DNA from: Trichobilharzia szidati
Taxonomy: Eukaryota > Platyhelminthes > Trematoda > Strigeidida > Schistosomatidae
Length of the DNA stretch: 64,000 nucleotides
Assembly: GCA_944472155.2 (NCBI GenBank)
Contig: OX235272.1
Coordinates: forward strand, 93,378,020 to 93,442,019
Direction of reading: 5' to 3'
Position numbers and translations under genes: made by a program. Shown one piece after another: positions 9,899-21,760 of the stretch. The notes under the pieces are model-generated. The model was not told the origin of the DNA, did not search any database, and saw only the letters and a list, made by a program, of their open reading frames with translations. How positions within the stretch are numbered: position 1 is the first letter of the stretch; each line of letters starts with the position of its first letter.

Positions 9899-11110
9899 TG
9901 GAAAATCAATCAGTTATCATATACTTTAAGTAATCCTTTTTGTGTTGAAATCGAAACAAATAAATCAATGTTGACTGGTAGCAAACTCTCTGTACATATG
10001 GTATATTGAGCCCACGTAGAGAAAAGTCTAAATGAAATAGTACAAAATACGACTCTGTAGTGTATTAAACATTTTTCAGTTCAGTATTTTGCATAAATAA
10101 GAAGATTAAAGATAAATAGTCACAAATCAGGAAATACCTTAGCTGTACCTAGTTAACTTACAACAGACTACAGTGAATGTTCAATCATTCGCCTACAACT
10201 TTAGAAAAGATGGTACTGAACAACCACCTCCATTTCCAGTCAGGTGAAAATGAGTCAGACTTAATGTGTGTGTGGAGAAGGACTTAGATCCGAAATCCAA
10301 GGGTTGTTAGTTCAACGAATCTTAGCTTACAATTTTGACAACTACTGTATCACTGAGACTGATTAACTATTGTTATCGAAGCCTAACTCAGTGAAAAGAA
10401 ACCGAGAGACTGATGGTTTTCAATTCAGTAAGCAGCGATGACCTCTTTCAGATGAGTTTAAGGATACAGTAAATCCAAGTAGATACACAGATTGCAGTAA
10501 ATAAAGTCCTAGTAGTAATTACATAGTCAATGACTAGGTAGGTCTATACAGTAAGAGGTAGAAAAGTGTACAGCTCGGCACAAAAGCAGAGCTGTTAACT
10601 CTACTAAAATTGCTGAAAATAGATCTCATAAAAGCAAATAAGTTTATTGAGCCGAAAGTAACTATTTAACTACTAGCCAACGACAAATGTCTTTAAAAGT
10701 AGCATTTGAACTAGTTTGCATCAATTGCACTAGCTTAACTGCAAATATTTCGTAATAAGTTAAAACCATCTTAACGGCTTATGGCATTAATTTGTAAAAT
10801 GGGACACAAAGGTAAAACAGTAAATCGCCTGAACCAGTATTCGTTTTATATTTCAGCCATCTTGTTATACTTCAGTTGGTATGATAAGAAAAACCACCAC
10901 GAAGATTATTTCTAAGGTTATTCATAGGGAGTTTAAGTCCACAAAAAACACCTTGCGATAAAATCAAGGGAAACCATATAAAAAATTTTGGGCAGATGTT
11001 TAGCGGAAATCCTGGGGAAATGCAACATTTTCCCCCGGAATCACCCAGATGTCCCCAACAAATTCATAAGAACTACCAAATTGCCCCAAACATTTTGATT
11101 TCGGCAAACC
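9899..11110. other. 5' flank of MED8, no gene seen
   Basis: About 1.2 kb without a supportable frame or recognised repeat. It should contain the MED8 5' UTR and promoter for leftward transcription; no TATA box or other element stands out. Confidence 0.4.
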
Positions 11111-11124
11111 AGTAAGTGACTAAG
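11111..11124. repeat. SINE target-site duplication, left
   Basis: agtaagtgactaag here is echoed by agtaagtggctaaa at 11358-11371, one mismatch in the first 13 bases. It brackets the tRNA-derived repeat, as for LINE-mobilised SINEs. Confidence 0.75.
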
Positions 11125-11357
11125 CGTCGGTGGCACAGCGGTTAAGATGCTCGCTGACCATGCACATGGTCCGGGGTTCGATCCCCGACCGACGAAGCAC
11201 TCCTTTACCTCGCTAAGCCAGAAATAATGCTGGTGAAGAGGAAAGGTTGGGCATGAGGCTAGCAACCCCACCCTGTAAAATAAATACTGCTACAGAAACT
11301 TCAAGCCACTAGCTTGAAGCCCTATGTTCCACTGGGGAACATGAAGGAATAAAAGAA
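11125..11357 (+). mobile_element. tRNA-derived SINE sharing its 3' end with an RTE LINE
   Basis: The head (11125-11194) folds like a tRNA: acceptor strands CGTCGGT and ACCGACG pair perfectly, GACCA/TGGTC makes an anticodon-like stem, and CGGGG/CCCCG a T-arm with a ttcgat loop one base short. The A-box is tggcacagcgg and the B-box ggttcgatcc. The body follows and the 3' end carries gaagccctatgttccact (11316-11333), identical to the 3' terminus of the RTE LINE at 59382-59399. This implies mobilisation by that LINE's machinery. Flanking 13-bp duplications support a clean insertion. Confidence 0.8.
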
Positions 11358-11371
11358 AGTAAGTGGCTAAA

Positions 11372-12175
11372 GAGATAATATTTAGAAAAATAAATAAAAC
11401 ATTTCCACGAGTGTCTACAATTCAGAAAGTAGGTACGTAGAACATATCAGCTACTCAATACCATTTGAGAACTCATATTCCTCAAATATGAATAACGTAT
11501 TGATGGTTAGTGATTGAATTGTCAAAATAAGCCTATCATGAGAAAAATTGTGTTCAGAGTCTGGGAACAATATTTTATCAAAAGTAGTCGAAAAGAAAAG
11601 TGATATAGGCAGATTTTGATTGGCTGTTGGCTAGCTGGCTTCTTATTGGTCTAAAATATAAGTTAAAATGTCAGTCTCTTTATTTTGACACGGAAATTTA
11701 CAGTCAGTTTAATTTCAGGCTTAACCTACCATAATATAACGGCGTGTTAATTTTTTTGGTGTGAGTGTAGTGTGATAGTCACACGCTATTTGGATGCATT
11801 TGTGGTATTTAAAGTACATTGAGATGTATGAGAATGTCTAGCAAGTGAATATAAATTAACAATAATTTTGATGCATTTATTTTAAGCCCAAAATAGGATG
11901 TATGCATTTTTGCTTACTAGGCGAATATAATTCAACTACAATTTCTAAACATATAATGTCTTTAATTAGAACATATAGATAAATGTATGTATTAACTGAT
12001 CCACTTTTTTAAGTTGTTAGTTTAGTGACCTGTGGGATTTCTGCATATTAGGTCAGCATAAATCAGTTAAATTTACTAGGTCACAACAGTGGTTTATGAG
12101 CACTGAAATATATACTATTATTCATCTACTTGAGATTATAATGTTGTGTTCGTTAGTCATTGTTAAAACCATTAC
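11372..12175. other. AT-rich stretch, no gene seen
   Basis: No frame or repeat that I can support. Confidence 0.4.
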
Positions 12176-12571
12176 ATGACGTTACAAGATACTCCTGCAA
12201 CCTCTACTTCACGAAATGTGTCATCTATATTGTCTGATGTAATGGCTATATTCCAAAGAATAAAGCTTAGTTGTGTATTTTATACGTGGGTGCAACTTAA
12301 GCAAGCTTTTGATACATTTATGAAGGTAACAACTAAATTGTTCATTATTTCTTTGAAAGGAATCCAACACATCCTAACGGCTTGATTCAGGTAAAAAAGA
12401 CCTATCTGGCCCTATGGAATATAAGTTTGTGAGGTATGAATGCACTTTTGGAGGTATAGTTTAGTAAGCTTGGGACGCTTAAAATACCAACCTTGCAACA
12501 ATTCTCAGCAAAGTCTAACCAACGCGTCAATAATGCCTTTTTACGGTAAATGAATATTTTATCTACTTGAA

Positions 12572-13110
12572 GTGAACCCAGTATGTACTGAAATAACCCT
12601 GGTCGTTGTAAAATGCTACTATATTTGGGTCTCGCCTACTCAGGAACATTCTGCCTCCCCCCTGTACTATAATTATAGGAAATTTTCCCTGGCAGTATAC
12701 TTACTTTCGAGTACCAAATACAGCCGACTGTTTTTGGATGCTGTTCGGACAGATTGGAGTAATTTCTTACTGCAATATGAGAACTGTTTCGGAGGTGAAC
12801 ATATTGTTTACAATATTCATTTCCTGAAACGTACAGTAGATGACGTCGAGCTGCATGGGATTCAGTGCATTTCCCTTTGAATCCTATATGCGCATGATCA
12901 GACAGTTCGTGCACTGTGGATATGTTGTGGCTAAGCAGGCAGCTCAGCGTTATGTTGAGCACGTGCACTTAATGAAAAGTACAGGTATCAAGCATGTACC
13001 TATAGAAGCTAGTAGTAAAGGCGTTAAGTTTAGCAAAGGAAAGTTAACTTATCTGAACGTCATATTTACTTCTTATTCTCCGGACAATGTAATCTTAGCC
13101 TCAGGTTAAC
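12572..13110 (+). pseudogene. Decayed transposase-associated protein fragment (DUF4218-like)
   Basis: Two overlapping plus-strand frames make one broken protein. The first (12572-12880) holds YYNYRKFSLAVYLL, LFLDAVRTDWSNFL and GGEHIVYNIHFLKRTVDDV; the second (12840-13109) continues FSAFPFESYMRMIRQFV and a Q-rich helix. The order VYN-H-L...DDV...FSAFPFE-Y resembles the DUF4218-type region found in CACTA-like and other transposase-associated proteins of animals and plants. A frameshift sits at about 12855 right between HG and FSAFPFE, so the copy is probably dead. I found no catalytic domain or terminal inverted repeats. The family call is by motif only. Confidence 0.5.
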
Positions 13111-13754
13111 CGGGGGAATATAGTTGAAATGGAAAGTGAAGATAGGATACGCTTTCGACCCTACTGTGATTTTAGTGATGATTTTAATGCACCATTTAAA
13201 TCAAGGAATTTAGGGATATTCAGATGTTCGAAATTCAGTCACGAGATGTAAGGTTCATTAATGAAGTACTTATTTCTGTAGCGACCAACTGATGACATCG
13301 AGAGAGGTTGGTGACATAATGGATTAGGCCACGAAATCGTACTTTCATGATTCGGAAGATCGTGTCCAAAGGCGTAACCTGAAGAAAGGAATTCAGGTAA
13401 TACTGTTAAACGCCCGCTTCGTTTTATAGGTTAACGTTAAGACAACATCTAGTAATCACAACATTGTTTTTATTTCTAGGCAAATGGAAAAGATAGCAGG
13501 GGGATATGACAGTGGCAGTTATGTAAGCAAACTTTTCTAAATGTGAATGCTGAGAATGTGATGAGCACAATGTTTCGTCATGTGATATTTTATTTTGCTT
13601 ATTTACAGGGTGCTACCAGTGGACCTAACTTGACGGATTAGCAGTGACATTATACTACCGTTTCCAAATATAATTTCCAAATTTAAGCTCAAAAAAATTG
13701 CCACTATGTGCTAAATTAAGTCTTTTTGTTCTGAAGTAAAGCTAGTCCGTACTA

Positions 13755-14115
13755 AAAATGAGCTCAAAGGGTTTAAATAAAGCTGATAAGCAAAACCAGT
13801 AGGTTCTCATCTACTCCTGAAAATGTCTAGAAAAAGAACATGGCGTTGAATTAGTGTCAGTCATGCTGAAAACCAAAACTGAGTTCTAGACTGTGACATT
13901 AAAGAGTCTATCTAGGAAAAGATCCAGAATTTACTGACTGTAGAACGTTGGAATTAGTGAGATTTAATTCAGCATTATGGTAAGCTTGGGAGAAGCAGAA
14001 CCTGGACTAGAAGGGCTTCAATAAGGCTGATAAGCTACTTCTGATAATGCGTAGAATAAGAACAAGGTGCTGAATTGATGTCAGTCATGATGATAAACCA
14101 GCGCACAGTTCTACC
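13755..14115 (+). repeat. Imperfect tandem duplication (about 230-bp period)
   Basis: Two stretches, about 13765-13890 and 13995-14115, share an order of blocks: aagctgataagc, tctactcctga/cttctgataatg, agaa-aagaacatgg, ttgaattagtgtcagtcatg and an accaa/acca-cagttcta end. This is a diverged direct repeat with no coding potential that I can see. Confidence 0.55.
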
Positions 14116-14639
14116 TTAAGCAAATAATCCCTAACTGTTCTGCCACTGTTTGATCCAACAATGGCAGAACAGTTAAGGCGTTTAATTGCTGAGAAATGTT
14201 AGTATATCAGCATAGTATACGTGGATTGGCTCAATGATTGCAGATTTACCATAATCCTTAACTACCAACATAAAAACTGGGAACTGCAAGCTAAAAATAA
14301 ACGTCATAGTAGCATCCAGTGACAAAAAACTGACCTACATACTGCAAAACAAGCAAAACGTTCAAGCAAACCTTTAAAATTCAATGGAAAACGAATTCAC
14401 GAAAACATATAACCAGTAGACGCAGGAACCCATCATGACCTTGAAACTGACTATAGAGTCTTTCAGTCGAAAACACATGCAAAACCTCACCACCACCAGA
14501 TTCGTAACGCACCAGTGTAAGTACGCGCTAGTTCTCCACTCAATGTATTATTCCGTTGACGAGATGGTGAAAACTAAAAAATTTCTTAACGATCGAATTT
14601 TGTTTATTGGAGCCGTTTTTAGTGGGAGAAGTTGAACTT

Positions 14640-15310
14640 CAGGCACTGAAAAGTACAGAACGCACCACTGACCATGGAGAGCCCAGCAAGTAAGTCAGTG
14701 AAACCATGTACGTTACACAATATTCATGAGAAAAAATGCCTGATGAAGTGTTATGTTGTAAGACAGGATATCTTGTACGCTTCAGGTGAGGTTGAGGACA
14801 GGTTATTATCCAGTTAACCTATTCAAGGAGGTATCTGTTGTTTTGAGTAAGACTGAGTTAAGGAAATATTAGGCTTACGGTCAGAAGACGAGGCTTACCT
14901 TTCAGCGTGATGGCTATTCCAAGGTCACTGGTGCGTTTGTGTCCCTTCGGAGACTGAAGTTTAACTTTGCCACCTTGTGTCCTTGGTGGACTCCAGAACA
15001 ATCTATCCCCTCGACTAACACATTTTTGCCTATCATAATAAGAGCAGGTACATCACTTTATTATAGGGTAACTGAATGGTGTGTGCTAGAGCAGTGTTGA
15101 CTCCGGGATGCGCTAATTCCGTTCTTCCGCGTGATCCTCCGGCTAGATCAATAATTATTCTGGAGAAGGCGATAATATACCAGTTCGGAAGGAATCTGGC
15201 GAGTTATGTGACTCAGTGGATGAAATGTAGGGAAAGAAAACTGGGCACAAATAAGAAAGCGAGGGTGCGTGCGAACATGACGGAAACAGGCAAAAGAGGC
15301 TAACTATGCT
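14640..15310. repeat. Unclassified GC-richer segment
   Basis: Base composition is clearly richer in GC than the neighbours. A plus-strand open frame at 15076-15303 (about 70 codons) resembles no family I know. The composition jump and lack of splice signals suggest part of a dispersed element. Confidence 0.3.
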
Positions 15311-15379
15311 AATAGTGACATATATAATAAAAAATTATAGTAAAATAGTGAATTTGTAGTGGACGAGTTGTTTTGGAAT

Positions 15380-17480
15380 TCCATCCTGGCCGATCTATTT
15401 ATAATTCATCCTGATTAAGACGTTTCAACAAACCTTTTAATTATTATAAGTTTGTAGCGGTAGGTAATTCCACAGAATTAATAGCCACAGTACTCATCAC
15501 TGAACACTGGATGCTAACCGTCACTGTTTAAGTCGATTTGTTTAGCTGAACGCTTAAGGTCAAGCATCCGCATCAGTTGAAACACCGTCGTGATACGATC
15601 GTTTGTTCGTGCACGACCCCTAGCTAGTTAAGTAGTCATCTTCGCACTCCGAATTGGTCTCGAAATATAATTCGTAATTTGGACAATCAATTCAGTTGAT
15701 TGCTTTGCCTTTGGTTTGTGCAAAACGAATACCATGGAAGTTGTGGGTATTAGATCCTTTGTAAGCACACATTCTACTATCCGTGAACGTCAACACCCTC
15801 AGCCTCTAAACGTTTTTACCCTAGACTGTGTATCATTAATTTGTTATCTGCATATCATATTCTGATTTTGACCTTAAATATTCGCCTTTTTCCTTGTTTA
15901 ATCTTCAGTTGTCCTAATTCTTATCGTGGTTGTATGTACATTGGCAGTGTTTTTAACGACGTTTGTTTGAGTGAAGATCATTCTGACTGTCTGTAGGAAG
16001 TGTTGATGTTTGATTTCTGCGGACAGGAGCTTTTATGCCACCTCGTTGGAAATATTCGCCTCTATTCCCAGGTACTTTCTGCCATTGAACTATAGTTAAC
16101 AAATTCTGTCTTGCAGTACTTGTTTCGTATTCAGAAACAGACATTGTCTGTGTATCTGCCTCACAGCACTGTTGAAGCAAACGTGAGTTTCGATGTTATT
16201 GCTGCTTAATAGAACCGTTGAAATATTAGAGAATAGTCGTCTTTCTTCTGCCTTTGGAACTTTCTGTGATAGCGCGTGTGTAAACAAAGATTTGTCGGTT
16301 ATACCGTCGAATGTAGGGGTCGGTTTCTTGCAGACCATAACCGAATAAATTTGGTCGTCACAAAAGTATATAAAGATGACTGAGATCTTTGTTGTCTGCC
16401 AGAACTGGCCTACTTCCCTTCACATAAATATGTTTTCTTGAAGCTGTCAGATAACGGAGTGATTTTCAAACCTGCCTGCAGTGAATTCAATGGGAAACGA
16501 ACTTAGCCATTTGCTGTCGTTTTTTCCTTGATGAACGATTCTGTTAGATCGACCCTAGAGGCACCGCAGTGCCTTCCTGTCAATGTCTTATTGAATGCAT
16601 TTGGCTTAGCACCACTTTGTATTTTGTGATGAGGTCGCCCTTCAATATCCGGGAGCTCAGGGTACTCAGATCGATATGTTGTAACCGGCCTCCATGCGCT
16701 TGACTCTTCAATCTAGTGACAGGTAGCTTTAGTTTTGATTTCGTCTCCCGCGTAGTTAGCAAATATGCCCAATCTATCTGTCAGAAGTTGCCCTAAATCG
16801 TGAACACCTTATTTCCTGACGTAAGAATGAACATAGCCTGACATTTGTTAGTGTTGGAGGCTAAACCATTTTCCATCGTCCAGTTGTCCAGGTTGGTTCG
16901 ACTGTCCTACAACTTAAACGAATCTTAAGTTTCTCATGGCCCCACACAACTCTGTATGGCCCACGCATAGAAGTAATGGAGAAATCAAGTCGTTAGTGTG
17001 ACCGTTTGTGAAAATCAGCTATAGCAGTGGACCTTGAATTGTCACTTGCGGTACCCTAGAAGTGACCTATCTCCATATAGGACATGCTGCATTTGCATTC
17101 GTGGAAAACTCATCGCCCTTCAGAGAAGTCCCAATCCAAGCTAGCAGTGAAATGAAATTCCTCGTATCGGCGCTCTCAGTGGTAACATTTCCTGAAACAA
17201 CGAGTTGAACCACTCGGTAAGGTCCAAGTGAAGAGCACCAAATGAAATGTTCTGGTCACAGCGTGCTTCCCATTTATTCTGAGCTGCAAAAGCTGCCTTT
17301 TTCCTCATCCATTTTGGGCTTTATGCAAAGTTGTATTTCACTTCAGATTTCCTGTGATTTAATCACCCACTAGGCTATCCAGCACTGTTCTAGGATACTA
17401 TGGGCTTAGTCTGCAAAAGCAGGTGATAGGATCGTCTAAATCCAATTTCCCCTATCCTGCTATTTATTCACTGAGTGCCT
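15380..17480 (-). mobile_element. CR1/Jockey-like LINE relic, RT 3' half (minus strand)
   Basis: On the minus strand, about 16900-16790 reads NLDNWTMENGLASNTNKCQAM, the typical W--NGL-N--KCQ block near the end of CR1/Jockey reverse transcriptases. Further along, 16710-16580 reads RLQHIDLSTLSSRILKGDLI, the conserved C-terminal R-L--L-L-SL--RR-RGDLI motif. Frames are broken by stops and shifts. The 3' end near 15380-15860 shares sequence with 34900-35410 and 63945-64000 (catcactga-ca-yggatgct block). The relic is inactive. An RTE fragment sits to its right (17796-18189) and an endonuclease-like piece further upstream (20050-20300). Confidence 0.55.
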
Positions 17481-17795
17481 ACTCGGCTTACTTAGTGGAG
17501 CACAGTGGTATAACACACTAGTTGAAAACAGTTGGTTAGATTCCTCCGAAACTTGCAAAGTTTTTGGACGATGCTTTGTTAATCTCAACAAACATGTTCA
17601 GAATTATTTGGGAAGTGTTAAACTCTGTGATATCAGACTTCACCGTGAGCTGCCAGTGTTCATTTGTCAAGCTGGCACCCACATTGCTTCGCTATCTTCC
17701 GAATTAGTCATCAAACGCTTCAGCTATGGTCAGTTTATGCAGGAGTTCACTTCTCTGATCTTTAAGTACTCATTAATGTTGATTAGTGCCTTTCA

Positions 17796-18189
17796 TCAAT
17801 AGGCTGCAGACTTTAATCAACAACTGCCTTCGCTCAATACCCAAGATCAAATGGCCAGAGAGAATAAGTAACAAGAAACTGTGGGAACAAACAAACCAAG
17901 AGCCGATCATTCAGCACATATGTAGGAGAAAATGGAGATGGATCGGGCATACATTAGGGATACCATCGAATGACATCGCACACCAGGTTCTCAAGTGGAA
18001 TCCCAATGAGAGGCGGAGAATGGGTCGTCATAGGGTGACGTAGAGGAGATTGTGTGAGGAGGAAATGATAGACTGTGGACAACTGTGTTCCAAGCAGAAT
18101 AGGACGGCAGAAAATAGGACAAAGTGGGGATGCGTCGCTGATGCCCTATGTTCCACTCGAAATTCAAGGTAATAATAAATAATAATAGT
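17796..18189 (+). mobile_element. 5'-truncated RTE-type LINE, C-terminal end
   Basis: Reads LQTLINNCLRSIPKIKWPER, then LWEQTNQEP, RRKWRWIGHTL, DIAHQVLKWNP and, after a stop at about 18043, ALCSTRNS. These are the C-terminal tail blocks of schistosome RTE-clade LINEs, also present at 58.7-59.4 kb. The end shows ccctatgttccact followed by a (aat)n tail at 18167-18189. A heavily 5'-truncated dead copy. Confidence 0.75.
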
Positions 18190-19380
18190 ATAGTGCCTTT
18201 CATCTTGCCACTAATTGGTATAAATTCCTGGGTTTGATTCGTAGTTTCCTGAGTTCACCTGGTTCTGTCTACAGTCATGCAACACCAGACAGACTCTGGG
18301 AGTTCTGTCAGTATTTCGTTGATGGTTAAGCCTGACTGCAGCATGCTGCATATATATGCATAGGACCTCCCCTCATAAATCTCTTCCTCCTGTGCACGTT
18401 CTGTACATCGTCATCTCAGTTACTATCAGTCCTCAACCTACGACTCCATGATGGCTATGTCTACTTCAGAAAAACAGTAGTTATTATTAAGCCCTCGCTT
18501 TTCTTCTACATAGCTCACGCACTTTGACTTTTGTGTTTAACTCCTATTCAACCTATATAAGTAGGTAAAATTATCATCTTTTTTCACTTAAACTTTTTTT
18601 CTTTTCGCAAGAAAGACTAGAATTCCATCACTAGAGAATCTCAGGGGGAAATAGTATTTTTTAAATGAAAAAAAACAACAAAAAATGATGAACCCCATGT
18701 TTTTTATATATGATTTGAATAATTAACACCTATTATATACTTCTGCACCTCTCTGTCGGTTTCCTTGTGTCTTCTTCTCTTTTCAAAGGCACTGCCTTGA
18801 ACGAAGGCACTGAAACAGTGCCGCTATCCTCAACTAGTTCGGAATATTGCTAGCCCACCTGGTGAATAACGGAACCACCTCTATCATGAAATCTGCTGAC
18901 AAGTTCAAAGTTGGTCTCATATACAACTGGAAATGTCACAATTATGGTGTACTTACCGGTGATTTTGAAGTTTTATGGACTTTCAAACACTCTATGAATC
19001 ATTTACTTACAATTACTGTTCATTCCGCATCTCTTATATTTCACGTCAGCACCTGTACAAAAATGCTACTTACTTTCCACAATTAACGTAATCGTGTATA
19101 ATTCCCGCGTGAAATTGACATACCGTATTTTTTTCAATTACAGTTTTGATTTGATGCTATATCTCATGAATTATTCAGTTGAAAGCAGATCTCGAGAATT
19201 ACCTATTGCCTTATTTGTACATTTCTTTTTAAATATTTCTCTCAAAATTACCAGTATTCAGTCTATTTCTAGATTAACAAATCATATATATTCTATAAGT
19301 TCTAATTAGTGTACATTTGTTCATGCCTGTAAAAATGGCTGGTTTCTGTTCCAGAAATAAAAATTATTATTATTAGAATG
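18190..19380. other. No gene seen; LINE-like (ATT)n tail at the right end
   Basis: No supportable frame. At 19325-19376 the sequence cctgtaaaaatgg...aaataaaaattattattatta resembles 29368-29440; both look like 3' tails of one LINE family on the plus strand. Confidence 0.4.
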
Positions 19381-20049
19381 ACTGCTGACAACGTGAGATA
19401 CGGTCATGGTGACCCGGTTATCTTGCTTCTAAGGCCCATGGCGTTTCCTTCACCGATAATATTTTTTGGGTGGCCATGGGTCGTATCTTGTCCCGTTTAG
19501 CATGCCCTACAGGTGGTCAAGAGCTGCTGAAACCAGCGTTCTCTCATTCTTTTTGGGTACTCGAATGCTGTTAGGATAACATTTGTGCTGATGTGCAATG
19601 AAGCAGGACGGTGATTATCGTATCGCTTTTCTCCCTTGTCGATACATGCCTTTAGATTTACTCTCTCAGAATCGTCGCTGCTGTTGATGTCTATAAATGC
19701 ACATCACGCCCATAGAACACCACCAAAGTGCCCGTACATAAAAAGTCTCATTGTACACAGCGTGGAAATATATAGAGGACGAGGTGGCCTGAAAACTCCG
19801 GTTGTATCAATCCCACTCAGATTCAGTTTTGCAGATAGTCAGTGATAGTGATGTGCGTCAAACGGGTACTTTTCCGCATCCGCGAACCCATGTCTAAAGC
19901 GCTGTTATACCACTGCCGTTAGTTTGACCTCGTTTTGCCTTTTGCGAGATTCCTCAAGGTTTTTGATTTCAGCCGGAGCTTTCCACTGAGACACAGGTTT
20001 GCAGGATGTTGTATTGAAGGTCTTACGTATACCTGGAAAAGTAATAAAT

Positions 20050-20300
20050 CTCACTGAAATCCTACCGTAGTTTTAAAGTCGTCGCCTACTATGATGAAAG
20101 GATCAATTTGAGCTTTGAGTGTATGGCATCCATTCGTTTGAGCAGCTCACCAGGTGTTTGATGTCTGTTTTCAGTATCCGCATATCTCTGTAGTCCCTAA
20201 GCTCACCACAAATGCTTACGTAATTGACAAATAGGACCATGGAGGAGTTGGTGAGATATGGCATTTCGCTGTTATCCTCGAGGTGTGCTCCACTGCTGGT
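20050..20300 (-). mobile_element. AP-endonuclease remnant of a LINE (minus strand)
   Basis: On the minus strand about 20130-20070 reads DPFIIVGDDFKTT, resembling the iiGDFN motif of LINE apurinic endonucleases, preceded by CGELRDYRDMRILKTDIKHL in an adjacent frame. It precedes, in transcript order, the RT remnant at 17.1-16.6 kb on the same strand, so both may derive from one CR1-like insertion about 5 kb long. Badly decayed; moderate guess. Confidence 0.4.
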
Positions 20301-20704
20301 GCAAGGTCAGATTTAATATCAGTGACACATAAGGTGCCGAGAGACGTGATTTCGAAATATAGGGAAATGAGGATAGTACATATCCTCAAGCCTTCCTCTC
20401 GCCTAAATTGGTGCCATACTTGGGAAATTTACACTTGATATAACACTAACTTCTTGCAAACTACTATTGATTGAAGTGAAATATGGCATAAAAAATAGTC
20501 GCATCTGCTCTTTCTGACTCTGCTCGCACTCCAGAGTCTCACAAGAGCTCATTTTAAAAATTCTAGTGTTTCTAATATTCATCAAACATTTCGTGCAGTT
20601 TGAGCTATCTGATTATTATCTACGCCAACGAAATTAATATATTTCAAGAGCCGTAAAAATGCGGGTGATTCAGGAAAGCTGCAAGCAGACGTGGTTGGTT
20701 ATAG
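20301..20704. other. No gene seen
   Basis: No supportable frame. This is the left flank of the LTR array; its last bases (ggttatag) do not match the right flank (acaggtcg), so no target-site duplication is visible. Confidence 0.4.
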
Positions 20705-20992
20705 TGTAGTGAACCATTTTATTACTCATCATCGTACTATACTTTCATTGTGTAATTGTACTTTGATTTGTTTATTACTCTAAATCTTGCGTGTTAGCAA
20801 TTGTTGCATTTGTACTCGCTCAAGTTTTGAATTTTGATTACGGCGAGAATACACATTCCTACACCTTCTCAAGTGTCTTCTGACTTACGTTATGTGTGTC
20901 GAGTAAGCACAACGTTAGGACACAATAATGAACGAGAAGAAGTACTAGGATATATGTGTACGCTAGTTTAATCAAAATATAGCAGCACAACA
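20705..20992 (+). repeat. Array LTR 1 (288 bp)
   Basis: Starts tgtagtgaaccatttt, where the other four read tgtagtgacccatctt; otherwise it matches them. Being the outer left copy, its private differences are what independent ageing of a 5' LTR would give. Confidence 0.82.
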
Positions 20993-20994
20993 AC

Positions 20995-21008
20995 TGGTGA
21001 GCCCGACG
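20995..21008 (+). promoter_or_regulatory. Primer-binding-like site, interior 1
   Basis: TGGTGAGCCCGACG lies two bases after the LTR end and starts with TGG, as for priming by a tRNA CCA end. It recurs at +1708, +3416 and +5124, but after the last LTR the sequence is aggtcggtgg instead, showing that LTR 5 has no interior to its right. Confidence 0.6.
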
Positions 21009-21120
21009 ACAACTTGTTGACCTCGACGCATCGTTACACTTGCTGGATTAATAAAACCCTAACTTTCGTGGATCTCTATAATTACTAGACATTCCGAGCT
21101 CATTCTTGTGCTATCTCATC

Positions 21121-21760
21121 GCACAACCTGCGGGCACAACTCAGCAGTTCTTCCTAAGTCCTCAAGCTTCAGCATTGTCTACAGGTGGTCAAATACTCTT
21201 GCAATAGTCTGCAACTCCATTTACTCAAACCGGTCCGACAGCTGTTCAATTACAACAACAGTTGACCCAATCACCTCCACAACAACAGATTCAAGCACAA
21301 GCTCATCAGTTACAACCAGCTCAACAGCCAACTTATATCCAACAACATCAGCAACAAGCAACAATGATGGCAACTGACGTCTCTGTCAGTGGTCAACCGG
21401 GTACTGTAGCTGCATGCTCCGATGCTACTCCCCAGTTTATCACCCTGGCACCAGGAGCTCCATTAAAAGTCATGGCTGTTGGTTCTAACGGTCAGATGAT
21501 TCAAATCACTAGTCTACCACAGTTTATGCCAACTGCTCTTGTTGGAATGGCTATCAATCAACCAACTTCTACTCTCCAACTTCAGCAAACATCAATTCAA
21601 GTTACTCCTCAACGCGAGTAACAACACCCCAGCAGCAACAACAACAACATACTGACGGACGTTCACTTTCAACCGTATCAGCAGCAGCTACTGCTGCACT
21701 CTTCTCTCACACAGCCATCTCTTCTTGTACAATTCTGTTGCGTGTTCTATTTGACTAAAT
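21121..21760 (+). pseudogene. Captured Q-rich transcription-factor-like fragment, copy 1
   Basis: From 21121 one frame reads AQPAGTTQQFFLSPQASALS, reaches a TAG at 21205-21207, then continues SATPFTQTGPTAVQLQQQLT, a long glutamine-rich run, APGAPLKVMAVGSNGQMIQI and LPQFMPTALVGM to a TAA at 21619-21621. A different frame then carries RVTTPQQQQQQHTDGRSLST and an alanine-rich stretch, so a frameshift separates the parts. Low-complexity Q-rich segments with hydrophobic GQ-I-I/VMAVG motifs are typical of activation domains of Sp/NF-Y-like transcription factors. No DNA-binding domain is present. It looks like host mRNA sequence captured by the element and decayed. The donor gene is not identified. 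Confidence 0.6.

Noticed and set aside
11125..11194. Functional tRNA gene
   Set aside because: The T-loop is one base short, the anticodon loop is abnormal, and the unit is fused to a SINE body with target-site duplications.
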